From: Thermohalobaculum sp039805905
GTDB taxonomy: Bacteria; Pseudomonadota; Alphaproteobacteria; Rhodobacterales; Rhodobacteraceae
Direction: 5' to 3'
DNA: 64,000 nt
NCBI GenBank assembly: GCA_039805905.1
Contig: JBDIVM010000002.1
Location: forward strand, 620,001 to 684,000
A model generated the notes under the pieces. The model did no database searches. It was not told the origin of the DNA and was given only the letters and a program-made list of their open reading frames with translations. Every line of letters starts with the position of its first letter. Within the stretch, counting starts at the first letter, position 1. Below are positions 27,079 through 34,784 of this stretch, one piece after another. The translations under genes were made by a program, and so were the position numbers.

Positions 27079-27363
27079 ATGTCCAGCAACGCCATCGGAA
27101 TGATCGAGACCAAGGGCTATGTGGCCGCGCTGGCCGCCGCCGACGCCATGGTCAAGGCCGCCAATGTCACTATCATCGGCCGCGAGCAGGTCGGCGACGG
27201 CCTGGTGGCCGTGGTGATCAACGGCGACGTCGGCGCCGTCAAGGCCGCGACCGAGGCCGGGGCCGAGGTGGCGGGCCAGGTCGGCAACCTGGTCTCGGTG
27301 CACGTGATCCCGCGCCCGCATGCGGACGTCTCGAAGCACTTCACCACGCCGGCCGGCAAGTAG
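27079..27363 (+). CDS. Hexameric shell protein (BMC-H)
   Basis: A 94-residue single BMC-domain protein, the main facet tile. It starts AIGMIETKGYVAALAAADAMVKAANV and ends with the VHVIPRPHADV segment. The pore loop reads VGDG where most BMC-H proteins have GSG, so an acidic residue may line the pore. An AGGAGG site precedes the ATG at 27079. It is the only BMC-H in the island. Confidence 0.94.
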   Translation: MSSNAIGMIETKGYVAALAAADAMVKAANVTIIGREQVGDGLVAVVINGDVGAVKAATEAGAEVAGQVGNLVSVHVIPRPHADVSKHFTTPAGK

Positions 27364-27384
27364 GGCATCCGAAGGAGACTCCCC

Positions 27385-28050
27385 GTGCCGGCACGACGAT
27401 CCTCCGCCGGGGCGCAGGCCCGGGGCGAGCTGCGCGTCTATCTGACGGTCGAGGACCTTCAGCCGCAGTTCGCCGCCTATATGGGAACGCCCACGCGCGC
27501 CCGCGGCTACCCGCCGCTGGCGGGCCAGCACGCACTGATCCTGGAGGTCGCGCCCGGACTGATGATCGAGCGGGTGATCGACATCGCGCTCAAGGCCGAC
27601 CCCGAACTCGAACCCGGCATCCTGTTCGTCGAGCGCCAGTTCGGCATCCTGGAGCTGCACGGCGACGACAGGGCGAAGCTGCTGGCCGCCGGCCAGGCGA
27701 TTCTGAGAGGCATCGGTCTGACCGAGGGTGACCAGCTGCGGCCCCGGACCCTGTTCTCGGACGTGATCGAGGACATCTCGGACCAGCATGCGGTGATCAT
27801 CAACCGCAACCGGCAGGCCTCGATGATCATGCCGGGCGAGACGCTGCTGGTCTGCGAGATGGTGCCGGCGCTCTACGCCGCCATTGCCGCCAACGAGGCC
27901 GAGAAGGCGGCGCCGGGGCTGACGCTGGTCGACGTGCAGATGATCGGCGCGGCGGGGCGGCTCTATCTCTCGGGGCGGACGGCCGAGGTCGTCACGGCGC
28001 GTGAGAGGATCGAGGCGGTGCTGGGGGCGATCGGCGGGCGTGACGCCTGA
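27385..28050 (+). CDS. Tandem-domain shell protein (BMC-T), second copy
   Basis: A 221-residue tandem BMC protein with GTG start after AAGGAG. The domains read LRVYLTVEDLQPQFAAYMG with ILFVERQFGILELHG, then HAVIINRNRQASMIMPGETLLVCE with GAAGRLYLSGR. It is a paralogue of the protein encoded at 25.8 kb. Two BMC-T, one BMC-H and one BMC-P make the same minimal shell known for RMM-type microcompartments. A 15-residue basic N-terminal extension distinguishes this copy. Confidence 0.88.
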   Translation: MPARRSSAGAQARGELRVYLTVEDLQPQFAAYMGTPTRARGYPPLAGQHALILEVAPGLMIERVIDIALKADPELEPGILFVERQFGILELHGDDRAKLLAAGQAILRGIGLTEGDQLRPRTLFSDVIEDISDQHAVIINRNRQASMIMPGETLLVCEMVPALYAAIAANEAEKAAPGLTLVDVQMIGAAGRLYLSGRTAEVVTARERIEAVLGAIGGRDA

Positions 28051-28121
28051 GCCGCCACTGTTGTCAACCCCGCCGGAAAGCTGGCAGAAACGCGGGCAGC
28101 GACCCCGGAGGTGAGGACAGC

Positions 28122-29147
28122 ATGACCGACACAGCGGCATCCGGCGCCCTCTTCGACACCCTGCCCCACGATCAGCAACTGAAGCTGCTGGCCGAACTCG
28201 GCCGTGCGGCGCTGGGCAGATACAAACTGCCGGCCGCCTGCTCGATCGATCTCGTGAACCTCTCTGAAAATGCGACCTACAAGGTCAAGGGCGGCGGGCG
28301 GCGCTGGGCGCTGCGCGTCCATCGCGAGGGCTACCACTCGCCGACGGCGATCCGCTCGGAGCTCGCATGGCTCGTGGACCTGCGTCGCAGCGGCGTGGTG
28401 ACGACGCCCGTCCCGGTTCCGGGCCTCGACGGCGAGATCATCCAGCAGGTGGGCCACCCCGCAATGGCGCGGCGGCGCAACGTAGTGCTGTTCGAATGGG
28501 AGGCGGGCTCGGAGCCCGGCGTCAACGAGGACCTGCGCGCGCCCTTCGAGGTGCTGGGCGAGGTCACCGCGCGGATGCATCGCCACGTCCGGCAATGGCA
28601 GCGGCCCGCCTGGTTCGAGCGCCTGACCTGGGACTTCGACACCAGCCTCGGCGACCGGCCGCACTGGGGAAAGTGGCGCGACGGCATGGGCATGGACGCG
28701 GCCAGGGAAGCCCTGTTTGGCCAGACCGTCCGGCTGATCGGACAGCGGCTCGCGGCCTTCGGCAAGGGGCCGGACCGCTTCGGGCTGATCCATTGCGACC
28801 TGAGACTCGCCAACCTGCTGGTCGACGGGCCGGACGTGAAGGTGATCGATTTCGATGACTGCGGCTTCTCGTGGTTCATGTATGACGCCGCGACCCCCGT
28901 GTCGTTCTACGAACACCTGCCCGAGGTGCCCGACCTGATCCGCCACTGGCTGACCGGCTACCGCCGGGTCATCGACCTGCCGCAGGCCGACGAGGACGAG
29001 ATCCCGACCTTCGTCATGCTCCGCCGGCTGCTGCTGGTGGCCTGGATCGGCAGCCACTCGGAGACCGATCTCGCCCGGTCGATGGGGGTCGAGTACACCG
29101 AGCAGACCGTGGACCTCTGCCGGGCCTACCTGGCGAAGTTCGGCTGA
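28122..29147 (+). CDS. APH-family small-molecule kinase (amino-alcohol kinase candidate)
   Basis: A 341-residue protein-kinase-like phosphotransferase of the aminoglycoside/choline kinase family. The catalytic loop is LIHCDLRLANLLVD and the metal-binding motif is VIDFDDCG. The N-terminal lobe has LVNLSENATYKV. RMM-type microcompartment loci carry an APH-family gene. Here it would phosphorylate 1-amino-2-propanol or a similar amino-alcohol so that the class III phospho-lyase can eliminate phosphate. Antibiotic resistance is unlikely given the context. It ends the island; IS66 remnants follow. Confidence 0.8.
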   Translation: MTDTAASGALFDTLPHDQQLKLLAELGRAALGRYKLPAACSIDLVNLSENATYKVKGGGRRWALRVHREGYHSPTAIRSELAWLVDLRRSGVVTTPVPVPGLDGEIIQQVGHPAMARRRNVVLFEWEAGSEPGVNEDLRAPFEVLGEVTARMHRHVRQWQRPAWFERLTWDFDTSLGDRPHWGKWRDGMGMDAAREALFGQTVRLIGQRLAAFGKGPDRFGLIHCDLRLANLLVDGPDVKVIDFDDCGFSWFMYDAATPVSFYEHLPEVPDLIRHWLTGYRRVIDLPQADEDEIPTFVMLRRLLLVAWIGSHSETDLARSMGVEYTEQTVDLCRAYLAKFG

Positions 29148-29347
29148 CTTAGCACGGCATTTTCACACTAGCGGTGTCGCTGCGGGATTGAGCATCGCGG
29201 CCTGAATTCAGGCGGCTGCAATCTTGCGCGGCTGGACGAACGCCCTCGCTCTCACGGTGCGCAGGCTTCGCCTGGAGGTCAGGCGCAGCCCTCCGGTTAG
29301 GGCCACGGTCATGCTGCTTTGGGGGCGCTGGAGGCGGCGACTCAGTT

Positions 29348-29677
29348 CTACGGAAGAAGATCGGGAACGGCTGAGTGAGGGGTGTCGGCGATGCGGGCGA
29401 GGACGTCGGCGAGCCAGGCTCGGGGATCGACACCGCGGAGTTTTGCCGTGACGATGAGGGGGTACATGAGTGCCGCCCTGTCGCCGCCGCGGTCGGAGCC
29501 GGCGAAGAGCCAGGACTTTCGGCCGAGGGCGACACCGCGCGGCGCGCGCTCCGCCGCGTTGTTCGTAATGCAGATGCGGCCGTCATCGAGGAACCGGGTG
29601 AAGAAGTCCCAGCGCCTGGGCATGTCCGTCACCCCGGCCGCCAGCCAGACCCGCGTGTTGACGGGAACCGGGACCAC
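29348..29677 (-). pseudogene. IS66 TnpB-TnpC chimera left by internal deletion
   Basis: The frame begins as TnpB (VPVPVNTRVWLAAGVTDM). It then passes without interruption into the C-terminus of the IS66 TnpC transposase (RRWDFFTRFLDDGRICITNNAAER, LGRKSWLFAGSDRGG, DPRAWLADVLARI). Most of tnpB and the catalytic core of tnpC are missing, so it cannot be active. It overlaps tnpA at its 5' end. The 200 bases to the left of it (29148-29347) hold no gene I can support. Confidence 0.82.
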
Positions 29678-30069
29678 GCCGTCAGACCCCGGATCTGCCG
29701 CGCCAAGGCCTCGGGGTCGCAGCCGCCGCTGATCCGCATCCGGTGCCCGCCCGCCAGTTCGATCTCGATGTGATTGTCAGCGACCGTCATCGGGCACCAC
29801 ACCGGGGCTTCCTTGACGATCTCCACCGACAGAAAGCGCGAGCCCGCTGCCTCAGACATCGCATCAGCTTCGGGCAGATACTTGGGGTCGTGCAACCACT
29901 TGAAGATCAGATCGGCGATTGCGGAGTAGCGCCGCGCTACCTGGGCAACAGAAGGGCCCGGCGCGGACGCCTGCAAGCAGATCGACCGCTTCTCTACATC
30001 CGCCCGAAGCCGCCTTGTCCGCCGCGCCACTTCCGCACCTTGGTGTCCACTTACGATAGCGGACGCCAT
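29629..30069 (-). pseudogene. IS66 TnpA remnant
   Basis: The frame encodes the TnpA helix-turn-helix part (RRTRRLRADVEKRSICLQASAPG, then VAQVARRYSAIADLIFKWLHDPKY) and the C-terminal IEIELAGGHRMRISGG-x-DPEALARQIRGLTA region. The normal stop after RGLTA is lost by a base change (TGA to TGG), so the frame reads into tnpB out of register. It is part of a dead element between the microcompartment island and the arsenite oxidase operon. Confidence 0.78.
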
Positions 30070-30352
30070 ACCGCACCAGCTTCACGCGCCAGGGCGGTCA
30101 GCGCGGACGGCTACCACTTCCCACTCAACACGATTGATTCAACTCCAGCCGAAGGCTGGTTCCGTATCGCGCCTGCGCGCACCGGTTCGGGGAAAGTTTG
30201 TTCCGTTCATCGGTAACATCGGCCACATCCCCGATGAGAGCAGGGCGCGGAGGCAGGTGGTATTGCGCACCGGTGCCGGACGCGGCCTAGCAGCAGCGCG
30301 GGCAGAGTCTCCCAGGGAGACGTAGTACATGGCCGGCACGTCGGGATCCTTG
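30070..30352. other. Junction between IS66 remnant and aioA
   Basis: About 280 bases, or 330 with the hairpin that follows, without a supported gene. Short frames occur but none resembles a protein I know. The expected next genes of aio operons (cytochrome c, molybdopterin synthesis genes) are not here, so the operon may have been cut by the IS-associated rearrangement. Confidence 0.4.
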
Positions 30353-30380
30353 CCCTGCCCGGACGCTGGTCCGGGCAGGG
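30353..30380 (-). terminator. Terminator hairpin after aioA
   Basis: Perfect 12-base stem CCCTGCCCGGAC with loop GCTG and right arm GTCCGGGCAGGG, about 20 bases beyond the aioA stop. It lacks a T-run but is strong and correctly placed to end the leftward aio transcript. Confidence 0.7.
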
Positions 30381-30398
30381 TGTCGCAATCGGCGGCGA

Positions 30399-32867
30399 TC
30401 AGCCGAGGGTGGCCTCGTGCGCCTTGAACGAGACCGCGCGTGTCTGCGCGGTGGCATCCGCGATCTTGCGGATGTCGCCCCAGCAGTGCTTGTAGTTGGG
30501 CAGGACAAGCTCGTTCACGCCGGGGTTGACGACGTTGCCCTGGCTGCCGGCCGGCGAGCCGAAGACCATCGCCACCGCGTTCCGCCGCATCGTCGCCAGC
30601 GGGTAGGCCATGCCCTGGGTCACGCCGTTGTCGTTGACGATCTCGATCAGGTCGCCTGGATTCAGGCCAAGTTCGACCATGTCGTCGGGATGCATCTCGA
30701 TGAACGGGTGCGGGTAACGGTCCTGCACGAAGTCGTTCTTCTGGTCGAGGAACTGGTTCTGCCAGAAGATGTTGGCCCGCACGTTGTTGACCCAGAACCG
30801 GTGCGCCGCCTGTTCGCGCGCCTTGCCCGGCGCCTGCCAGCCCCGCCAACCGGCAGCACAGAACAGCGCCTTCTTGTCGTCACGCCCGTGCCGGTCGAAG
30901 GTGCCGTCGGCGTAGAGCCGTTCCGTTCCGATCAGCTTTCCGCCGTCGAAGCCCACCACTGGCTCCTGCACCCCGTTGTTGCCCATCGCGCGCAGGCGCT
31001 CATAGGTCACTTCCGGGTTGCCCTTGTTGTAGCCGTCCATGAAGGCGTCTTCCTCGGTCGCCCAGTCGTAACCCTTGAACTGGTCGGCATAGGCGCCGCG
31101 CCCCATCTCGCGCAGCACGCGCTCCATGTGCTGGGCAATGCCGGCCGCAATCAGGCAATCGGGCTTCGAGTTGCCGAACGGGTCCATGTAGCGTTCCGAA
31201 AGACGCAGGCGCCGCTCGCCGTTCATCGAGGTGAGGTTCATCTCGTTGGCTTCGCAGGCGGGCAGGATCACATGCGCATTATGCCCGATCTGGCTGTGGA
31301 TGATGTCCACGTCGACGACAAACAACCCGCCCATCCGGATCGCCGCGATGATCGCGTCCACGACCTCCTCGCGCGTGCCCCCGGCCGCATTGTCGATCGC
31401 GTCCTTGACCATGTCGGACCGGCGCTTGTGCACCCGCTTGAACTCGGCGGCGTTGAGCGTGGTCTTGTAATGGTCGCAGGCCCAGATGTGATGCACGCCG
31501 CCGAGGCCGCGGATCAGGAACTGGTCGACGTATTCCGCCGGGCGGCCGACATGGGCGTCGCCGGGCCGGTAATAGCCTTCCTGGTGCCCGCCCAGGCGGC
31601 AGACACCGCCGCCTTCGCGGCCCACATTGCCGGTGGCGAGCGCAATGTTCACCAGCGCTCCGACAGTGCGATAGTTGTCGTTGCCCCAGATGATCCCCTT
31701 CTCGTAGGCGATCGCACACCTGCGCCGGCTGCCGTCGTCCTTCGGCTTGGCGATCCATTCCGCCGCCTTGGCGATATCGGCCGCCGGAACGCCGCAGATG
31801 TTTGCCGCGTCGTCGAGCGAGGTCCGGCAGGTCTGCATGGCAAAGTCGAGGCTGCCGAGCCCGGCCGGGTGCGCCTCATCCTCCGCCACGGCCACGCCGC
31901 CCTGAAAGGTCGAGTTGGCGACGAAGTCGGAATCCACCCAGCCGTTGTCCACGATGTGGGTCAGGATGGCGTTGAACAGCGCCATGTCCGTGCCTTCCCT
32001 GATCGCAAGATGCAGCACGTTGTCCTTGCCCGCATAGTGCTCGGCCGAGGCAATGCTCAGCGTCCGGCGCGGATCGACGGCGACGAACCTCGCGCCGTTC
32101 TGGAACCCCTTCACCATGTGGTTCAGGTAGAGGTTGGTCTGCGTCTCCATCGAGTTGGCGCCGACCATGACAATCGTGTCGGTGATCTCGTAGTCGCTGT
32201 AGGAGTTGTTCAGTTCACCAACCCCCATGTCGCGTGTGGAATGGACCTCGGAATTGTAGGCGGGCCGGTTGTGGATGCGGCAGTTCTTCACCTTCATGCT
32301 CTCGAAGTAGAGCTTGCCAGTCGCCCAGGTGTTCTCGTATCCGCCGGCCGAGCCGCCGTGGTCAAACATCGACACCACCAGGTCATCCTCGGAGCCTTCG
32401 GTAACGATCCGCGCGGTCACCCGGGCCACGAGGTCGAGGGCATCGTCCCACGAGGTCGGCTGCCAGACGCCATTGCGCCAGACCAGCGGATCGGACAGGC
32501 GCTGCTGCTGGGTTCCGGTGATCCGTGAGGGCCGGTTTTCGGCCATGCGGGCGCCCCGGGTGGAGCCGAGACCCGAATTCACCACGCAGGTGTCATCCGG
32601 CTTGACCACCAGATGCACGTCCTGCCCGTTCTGGCGGACGATGTTGTACATCGAGGGCGCATACCAGGCTTCGGATTCCTGGCCTTGCTGCTGGCCGAGA
32701 TCCACTCCGAACTTGTTCTCGCCGGGCGCCGTGCCTCCCTGCCGGTTGATCGGCCAAGTATAGGCCTTGTAGCCGCAGCCGACGATGCAGTAGTGGCAGG
32801 TGACGTTGAACTCCTGGGCGTCTGCGGGAATGATCGGCAGACGGTCGATCTGTCGCTTGTAGGTCAT
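30399..32867 (-). CDS. aioA: Arsenite oxidase large (molybdopterin) subunit
   Basis: An 822-residue molybdopterin oxidoreductase, catalytic subunit of periplasmic arsenite oxidase, converting As(III) to As(V). The [3Fe-4S] ligand motif is CHYCIVGC near residue 24. Characteristic segments are ENTWATGKLYFESMKVKNCRIHNRPAYNSE, VDPRRTLSIASAEHYAG and the C-terminal WVNNVRANIFWQNQFLDQKNDFV with GSPAGSQGNVVNPGVNELVLPNYKHCWGDIRK. Length and motifs match known AioA. It has no signal peptide and is exported with the Tat-borne AioB. It lies 13 bases after aioB. Confidence 0.96.
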   Translation of the reverse strand: MTYKRQIDRLPIIPADAQEFNVTCHYCIVGCGYKAYTWPINRQGGTAPGENKFGVDLGQQQGQESEAWYAPSMYNIVRQNGQDVHLVVKPDDTCVVNSGLGSTRGARMAENRPSRITGTQQQRLSDPLVWRNGVWQPTSWDDALDLVARVTARIVTEGSEDDLVVSMFDHGGSAGGYENTWATGKLYFESMKVKNCRIHNRPAYNSEVHSTRDMGVGELNNSYSDYEITDTIVMVGANSMETQTNLYLNHMVKGFQNGARFVAVDPRRTLSIASAEHYAGKDNVLHLAIREGTDMALFNAILTHIVDNGWVDSDFVANSTFQGGVAVAEDEAHPAGLGSLDFAMQTCRTSLDDAANICGVPAADIAKAAEWIAKPKDDGSRRRCAIAYEKGIIWGNDNYRTVGALVNIALATGNVGREGGGVCRLGGHQEGYYRPGDAHVGRPAEYVDQFLIRGLGGVHHIWACDHYKTTLNAAEFKRVHKRRSDMVKDAIDNAAGGTREEVVDAIIAAIRMGGLFVVDVDIIHSQIGHNAHVILPACEANEMNLTSMNGERRLRLSERYMDPFGNSKPDCLIAAGIAQHMERVLREMGRGAYADQFKGYDWATEEDAFMDGYNKGNPEVTYERLRAMGNNGVQEPVVGFDGGKLIGTERLYADGTFDRHGRDDKKALFCAAGWRGWQAPGKAREQAAHRFWVNNVRANIFWQNQFLDQKNDFVQDRYPHPFIEMHPDDMVELGLNPGDLIEIVNDNGVTQGMAYPLATMRRNAVAMVFGSPAGSQGNVVNPGVNELVLPNYKHCWGDIRKIADATAQTRAVSFKAHEATLG

Positions 32868-32880
32868 TGATCTCTCTCCC

Positions 32881-33405
32881 TTACAGGACGTTCGACAGGC
32901 GGCCGTAGATCAGGTCGTCCACGCCTTCGGCGTGGATATCGCCCTTGTCGTCCACGCGCAGTACGAACTGCGGCAGGTTGTGCGTTGCGTGTCCCCAGCT
33001 CTGCTGGCCGCCCGCCTCGCAGTCAAAGCGCGAGTGGTGACCCGGACAGTTCAGCGTCCGGTCGCCGGCATTGTATTGGAGAAGCCAGCCCTTGTGCGGG
33101 CAGAGCACCGAGTAGGCGACGATGTCGCCATCGGGGCCGACGCCGGCCTGCACCCGTTGGCCGAGTTTCAGCAGCACTCCAGGACTGTCGGCATCCGGGT
33201 AGGCGATGTCCATCGGCTCGTTGACCTTGAGGTCCGCGATGTTCGCGAGCTTGCTGGATGGGTATTCGACGCGAGCCAGGTTACGGGCGCTGGCCTTGGC
33301 CTCCTGTGCAGGCAGCACCGTGGCCACTGCGGCGCCCGCGGTGGCAATGGCGCCGCCGCGCAGGAACTGGCGGCGGCCGGCGTCGACAAGCCGGTTGCAC
33401 TTCAT
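32881..33405 (-). CDS. aioB: Arsenite oxidase Rieske subunit
   Basis: A 174-residue Rieske [2Fe-2S] protein with a twin-arginine signal (GRRQFLRGG, cleavage near AKA) that carries the AioAB complex to the periplasm. The cluster motifs are CPHKGW and CPGHHS. In the usual Rieske motif (C-x-H-x-G-C and C-x-C-H) two extra Cys form a disulfide. Here those positions are Trp and Gly, so the disulfide is absent, as described for AioB of Rhizobium NT-26. GAGGAG precedes the ATG at 33405. Confidence 0.95.
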   Translation of the reverse strand: MKCNRLVDAGRRQFLRGGAIATAGAAVATVLPAQEAKASARNLARVEYPSSKLANIADLKVNEPMDIAYPDADSPGVLLKLGQRVQAGVGPDGDIVAYSVLCPHKGWLLQYNAGDRTLNCPGHHSRFDCEAGGQQSWGHATHNLPQFVLRVDDKGDIHAEGVDDLIYGRLSNVL

Positions 33406-33526
33406 GATCTGGGTCTCCTCCCGGTTTCTGCGACCTCCAAAATCGTAGCGTCGCCAAACGGGCGCCGCGATGCCTGTTGCGGCGATGCTGCGGCGCGGGA
33501 AGATATTGCGCTGTCGAGTAGATTTG

Positions 33527-33550
33527 CGATGTTCGGAAATCCGAACATCG
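33527..33550. promoter_or_regulatory. Perfect 24-bp palindrome upstream of aioB
   Basis: CGATGTTCGGA (33527-33537), two bases, then TCCGAACATCG (33540-33550). The 11-base arms are exact. It lies seven bases past the aioR stop and about 120 bases before the aioB start, on the path of the leftward aioBA transcript. The TGT-N12-ACA core and the distance fit an upstream activating site for the AioR response regulator. No T-run follows, so it is not a terminator. Confidence 0.6.
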
Positions 33551-33557
33551 ACCGGCC

Positions 33558-34784
33558 TCAGAGGCCCAGCTTCTGCATCTTCTCCCACAGCGTTGTCCGT
33601 GAGACGTGCAGGAGCCGCGCAGCATCCGAGATCTGCCCGCCCGAACGCTCGAGCGCCGCAAGGATGTGGCGCCGCTCGGCGGCATCGCGGGCCTCGCCAA
33701 GCGTCGGGAACCCGCCTTCTGCCTGGCGTTCGGGGAAAAGATCGGCGGGAAAGATCCACTCGGCCGTTGCAAGATCGAGCGCGCGGATCAGGCGGCTGCG
33801 GACCTCGCGGCCGTTTCCCGGCCAGTCATGCGCGCGCACCGCACCTTCAGCGAGTGCCGAGATTCCGCGCAGCGGTTCCGGTCGCTCGGCGTTCAGGGCC
33901 TCGAACAGCCGGTTCATCAGCCAGACCGCGTCCTCGGGCCGCTCGCACAGTGGTGGAACGGGTATCTCGGACCCGCAGAGCCGAGCGAACAGATCGGCAC
34001 GGAACCGCCCGGCCGCCACGTCGGCCTCGATCTCCGGGTCGGCCGCAGCGATGGTGCGGCCATCGAAGCCTGGCGCGTCGAGCGCCTCGATCAGCATCGA
34101 CTGCTGCGAGGCACCGAGGCGCTGAAGCGCACCCAGAAAGAGCACGCCATCACCAGTCTGGTCCATCGCGCCACCCGGCCCGAAGATTGCGCGTGCCGGA
34201 TCAGGGTCGCGTGCGAGATTGACCGTTACGAAGGGCGCCGCGCGGCGATCCGAAGCTTCGTGAATGCGACGGGCGATCCGGCCCTTGCCTGTGCCGCTCC
34301 TCCCGACGATGAGAACCGACCCGTCGTGCGTCGCGGCCCGCGCCACCATCGCCTCGACACGCCGCGCGGCGGGCGAGATGCCAAGCAGGGCGGGCATCGC
34401 CACCTCCACGCGCGGGCGAAGGAGAAGGGCAAGGCGCTCGAGAAAAACCGCCATGTCGAAGGGCTTGGTGACGTAGTCGGCGGCGCCGGCCTGCATCAGG
34501 CGCACCGCCTGCCCGATGTCCCCTTGCCCGGTGATGAACAGGAATGGCGGCGGCGTGCGACTGCGGCAGAGCGTGGCGAACAGCTCCTCGCCCGTCCCGT
34601 CGGGCAGGCGAATGTCGCAGATGACCGCGTCGATCGGCTCACGCGGCGTTCGCAGTGCGCCGAGTGCGCGGACTGCCTGCTTCAGCCAGAGGACGCGCGC
34701 GCCCTCGATCTCGAGGCGCTGGGCGATCGACCCGCCCATGATCTCGTCGTCCTCGACGAGCGCGATGCGCCGTCCGGCGAACAT
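33558..34784 (-). CDS. aioR: AioR response regulator, NtrC-like but degenerate
   Basis: A 408-residue regulator. The N-terminal receiver has the phospho-acceptor in AVICDIRLPDGTG. A central AAA+ domain follows with Walker A GRSGTGKG. A C-terminal Fis-type helix-turn-helix ends the protein (GGQISDAARLLHVSRTTLWEKMQKLGL). The sigma-54 contact loop GAFTGA is deleted (FGPGGAMDQTGDG stands in its place). The Walker B acids are gone, with LFLGAL where family members have LFLDEI. It therefore may not remodel sigma-54 polymerase. It probably binds the palindrome just downstream to drive aioBA. Start overlaps the aioS stop. Confidence 0.88.
   Translation of the reverse strand: MFAGRRIALVEDDEIMGGSIAQRLEIEGARVLWLKQAVRALGALRTPREPIDAVICDIRLPDGTGEELFATLCRSRTPPPFLFITGQGDIGQAVRLMQAGAADYVTKPFDMAVFLERLALLLRPRVEVAMPALLGISPAARRVEAMVARAATHDGSVLIVGRSGTGKGRIARRIHEASDRRAAPFVTVNLARDPDPARAIFGPGGAMDQTGDGVLFLGALQRLGASQQSMLIEALDAPGFDGRTIAAADPEIEADVAAGRFRADLFARLCGSEIPVPPLCERPEDAVWLMNRLFEALNAERPEPLRGISALAEGAVRAHDWPGNGREVRSRLIRALDLATAEWIFPADLFPERQAEGGFPTLGEARDAAERRHILAALERSGGQISDAARLLHVSRTTLWEKMQKLGL

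Noticed and set aside
13489..29147. Diol dehydratase reactivase or cobalamin adenosyltransferase genes
   Set aside because: Looked for DdrA/DdrB and PduO/EutT-like sequences among the island's genes and found none.
28122..29147. Aminoglycoside resistance gene
   Set aside because: The APH fold also covers choline and amino-alcohol kinases; the microcompartment context favours catabolism.
30417..32528. 703-codon plus-strand frame opposite aioA
   Set aside because: Antisense shadow of the arsenite oxidase gene, no recognisable motifs and no ribosome site.
33453..33466. Possible sigma-54 promoter (GG-N10-GC) upstream of aioB
   Set aside because: Only the GG and GC pairs match; the -12 part lacks TTGC. 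Such hits are frequent in GC-rich DNA.
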